Shown piece after piece: positions 63,161-64,000 of a stretch of 64,000 bases of DNA. This stretch comes from Streptomyces lucensis JCM 4490 (lineage in GTDB: Bacteria > Actinomycetota > Actinomycetes > Streptomycetales > Streptomycetaceae). The notes under the pieces are model-generated. The model did no database searches. It saw nothing but the letters and a program-made list of their open reading frames with translations, and was not told where the DNA came from. The position numbers were made by a program, and so were the translations under genes. The stretch covers positions 682,001 through 746,000 of the forward strand of contig NZ_BMUE01000002.1 in assembly GCF_014650035.1 (NCBI RefSeq), in the 5' to 3' direction. Positions within the stretch are counted from its first letter, which is position 1. Each line of letters begins with the position of its first letter.

Positions 63161-64000
63161 TCACACCCGCGCCGCGGCGCGCCGCTCGCGCATCCGCACC
63201 GCGTGCTCGTTGGTCCGGGCGTCGTACGTCATGAGTCCCGGCAGGCACAGCGCGAGCAGCCCCACGGCGCCCGCGCACGCCAGCCCGCCGGACCAGACCG
63301 AGGCCCGTACCCCGGCCCACGCGGCGAGGCCGCCGGCCCTGACCTGGCCGAGCGTCGGTCCGACCGAGTAGGACAGCAGCTCGATCCCGGCGAGCCGCCC
63401 GCGCAGCTCGTCCGGGATCGTCTGGTTCCACATCGCGGCCCGGAAGACCCCGCTGACCATGTCGAACCCGCCGCCGACGGTGAGGAACAGCAGGACGAGC
63501 CACACGTTCCCGCAGACGCCGGCCGCCGCTACCGCGAGACCCCAGCCGGCGGCCGCCAGCACCACCATCAGCCCGTGCCGCCGCACCCGCGAGGTCCAGC
63601 CGCTGGTCAGACTCACCAGCAGGGCTCCGGCCGGCAGGCTCGCGTACATCAGCCCGAGCGACCACTCGGCGTGCAGCTCGTCGGCGAGGAACGGCAGCAC
63701 CGCGAGCGGCATGGCCAGGAACATCGCCGCGAGGTCCACCGCGTACGTGCCGAGCAGTTCCTTGCGGCTCCAGGCGTAGCGGGCCCCCTCGGCGACGGCC
63801 CGCAGCGACGGCTTCGCGGCCTCGTGGGAGGCGGGGGAGGGGGCGATCCGCACGATGTACGCCAGCGAGACGGCGAACGTCAGCAGGTCGGCGGCGTACG
63901 CCCAGCCCAGCCCCGCGTAGGCGACGACCACGCCCGCGAGCGCCGGCCCCGCGACGCCGCCGACGGTCCAGCGCAGCGAGTTCAGCGAGGCCGCGGCCGG
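63161..64000 (-). CDS. MFS transporter (5' end outside the window)
   Basis: The frame is open to the right edge, so the N-terminal part is missing. The visible 279 codons contain about eight helices. SLNSLRWTVGGVAGPALAG is near the edge, followed by the conserved DLAAMFLAMPLAVLPFLADEL and AAMWNQTIPDELRGRLAGIELL. This layout is common in MFS_3/EntS-like exporters. Substrate unknown. It ends 13 bp from the convergent small gene. Confidence 0.85.
   Translation of the reverse strand, partial: PAAASLNSLRWTVGGVAGPALAGVVVAYAGLGWAYAADLLTFAVSLAYIVRIAPSPASHEAAKPSLRAVAEGARYAWSRKELLGTYAVDLAAMFLAMPLAVLPFLADELHAEWSLGLMYASLPAGALLVSLTSGWTSRVRRHGLMVVLAAAGWGLAVAAAGVCGNVWLVLLFLTVGGGFDMVSGVFRAAMWNQTIPDELRGRLAGIELLSYSVGPTLGQVRAGGLAAWAGVRASVWSGGLACAGAVGLLALCLPGLMTYDARTNEHAVRMRERRAAARV

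Overview
The window is chromosomal DNA of a high-GC actinomycete, almost certainly a Streptomyces. Codon third positions are mostly G or C, many genes start with GTG, 4-nt stop/start overlaps are common, and several genes have a TANNNT -10 box just 6-7 nt before the start codon (leaderless transcription). From memory, the order (cobalamin ECF genes, Nif3, zinc-ribbon protein, RNase H/phosphatase fusion, eda, yaaA, RNB nuclease, rnpB, phoD, efeUOB, map) parallels the SCO2325 to SCO2270 region of S. coelicolor; no alignment was run.

Layout. 0.4-6.6 kb: a minus-strand operon behind a cobalamin riboswitch, encoding two secreted, membrane-anchored proteins and a complete ECF importer (T, two ATPase halves, S). 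6.7-12.8 kb: a kinase-like protein, then an XRE regulator, an ImmA/IrrE-type metallopeptidase, two paralogous membrane proteins and a flavoprotein monooxygenase in tight plus-strand order. 13-18.5 kb: a TPR-like protein, an SRPBCC protein, a KstR-like TetR repressor and, divergent from it, a glycosyltransferase/methyltransferase/alpha-barrel operon. 18.7-27.4 kb: small envelope proteins, an amidase, two divergent drug-type MFS exporters, and a sigma factor with its partner. 27.4-31.1 kb: a NarL/DesK-type two-component pair whose genes are separated by an oppositely oriented secreted arabinofuranosidase. 31.2-40.9 kb: a MaoC hydratase with a KstR-type operator, then housekeeping genes.

40.97-45.02 kb: the RNase P RNA gene rnpB, whose last 28 bp are repeated exactly 3.6 kb downstream. 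Between the copies lies a small island of decayed genes, a secreted NucA/NucB-type nuclease and a close downstream partner gene. No integrase is visible. Degenerate tRNA-like sequences follow at about 46 kb. 46.4-64 kb: DoxX, a D,D-carboxypeptidase, PhoD, an oxidoreductase, a Bcr/CflA exporter, a serine hydrolase, Rsm22, a prim-pol-like protein, the iron-regulated efeUOB operon, a PhzF protein, methionine aminopeptidase, and an MFS gene that runs off the right edge.

Best leads: the island built on the 3' end of rnpB with its nuclease/partner pair; the riboswitch-controlled importer with a possible two-protein version of transcobalamin; a KstR-type regulator with two exact consensus operators in the window; and the XRE/ImmA/membrane-protein/monooxygenase module. 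Smaller oddities include repeat elements read in frame as protein linkers, CTG start codons inside CTGA overlaps, and tandem duplications that sit across stop codons.
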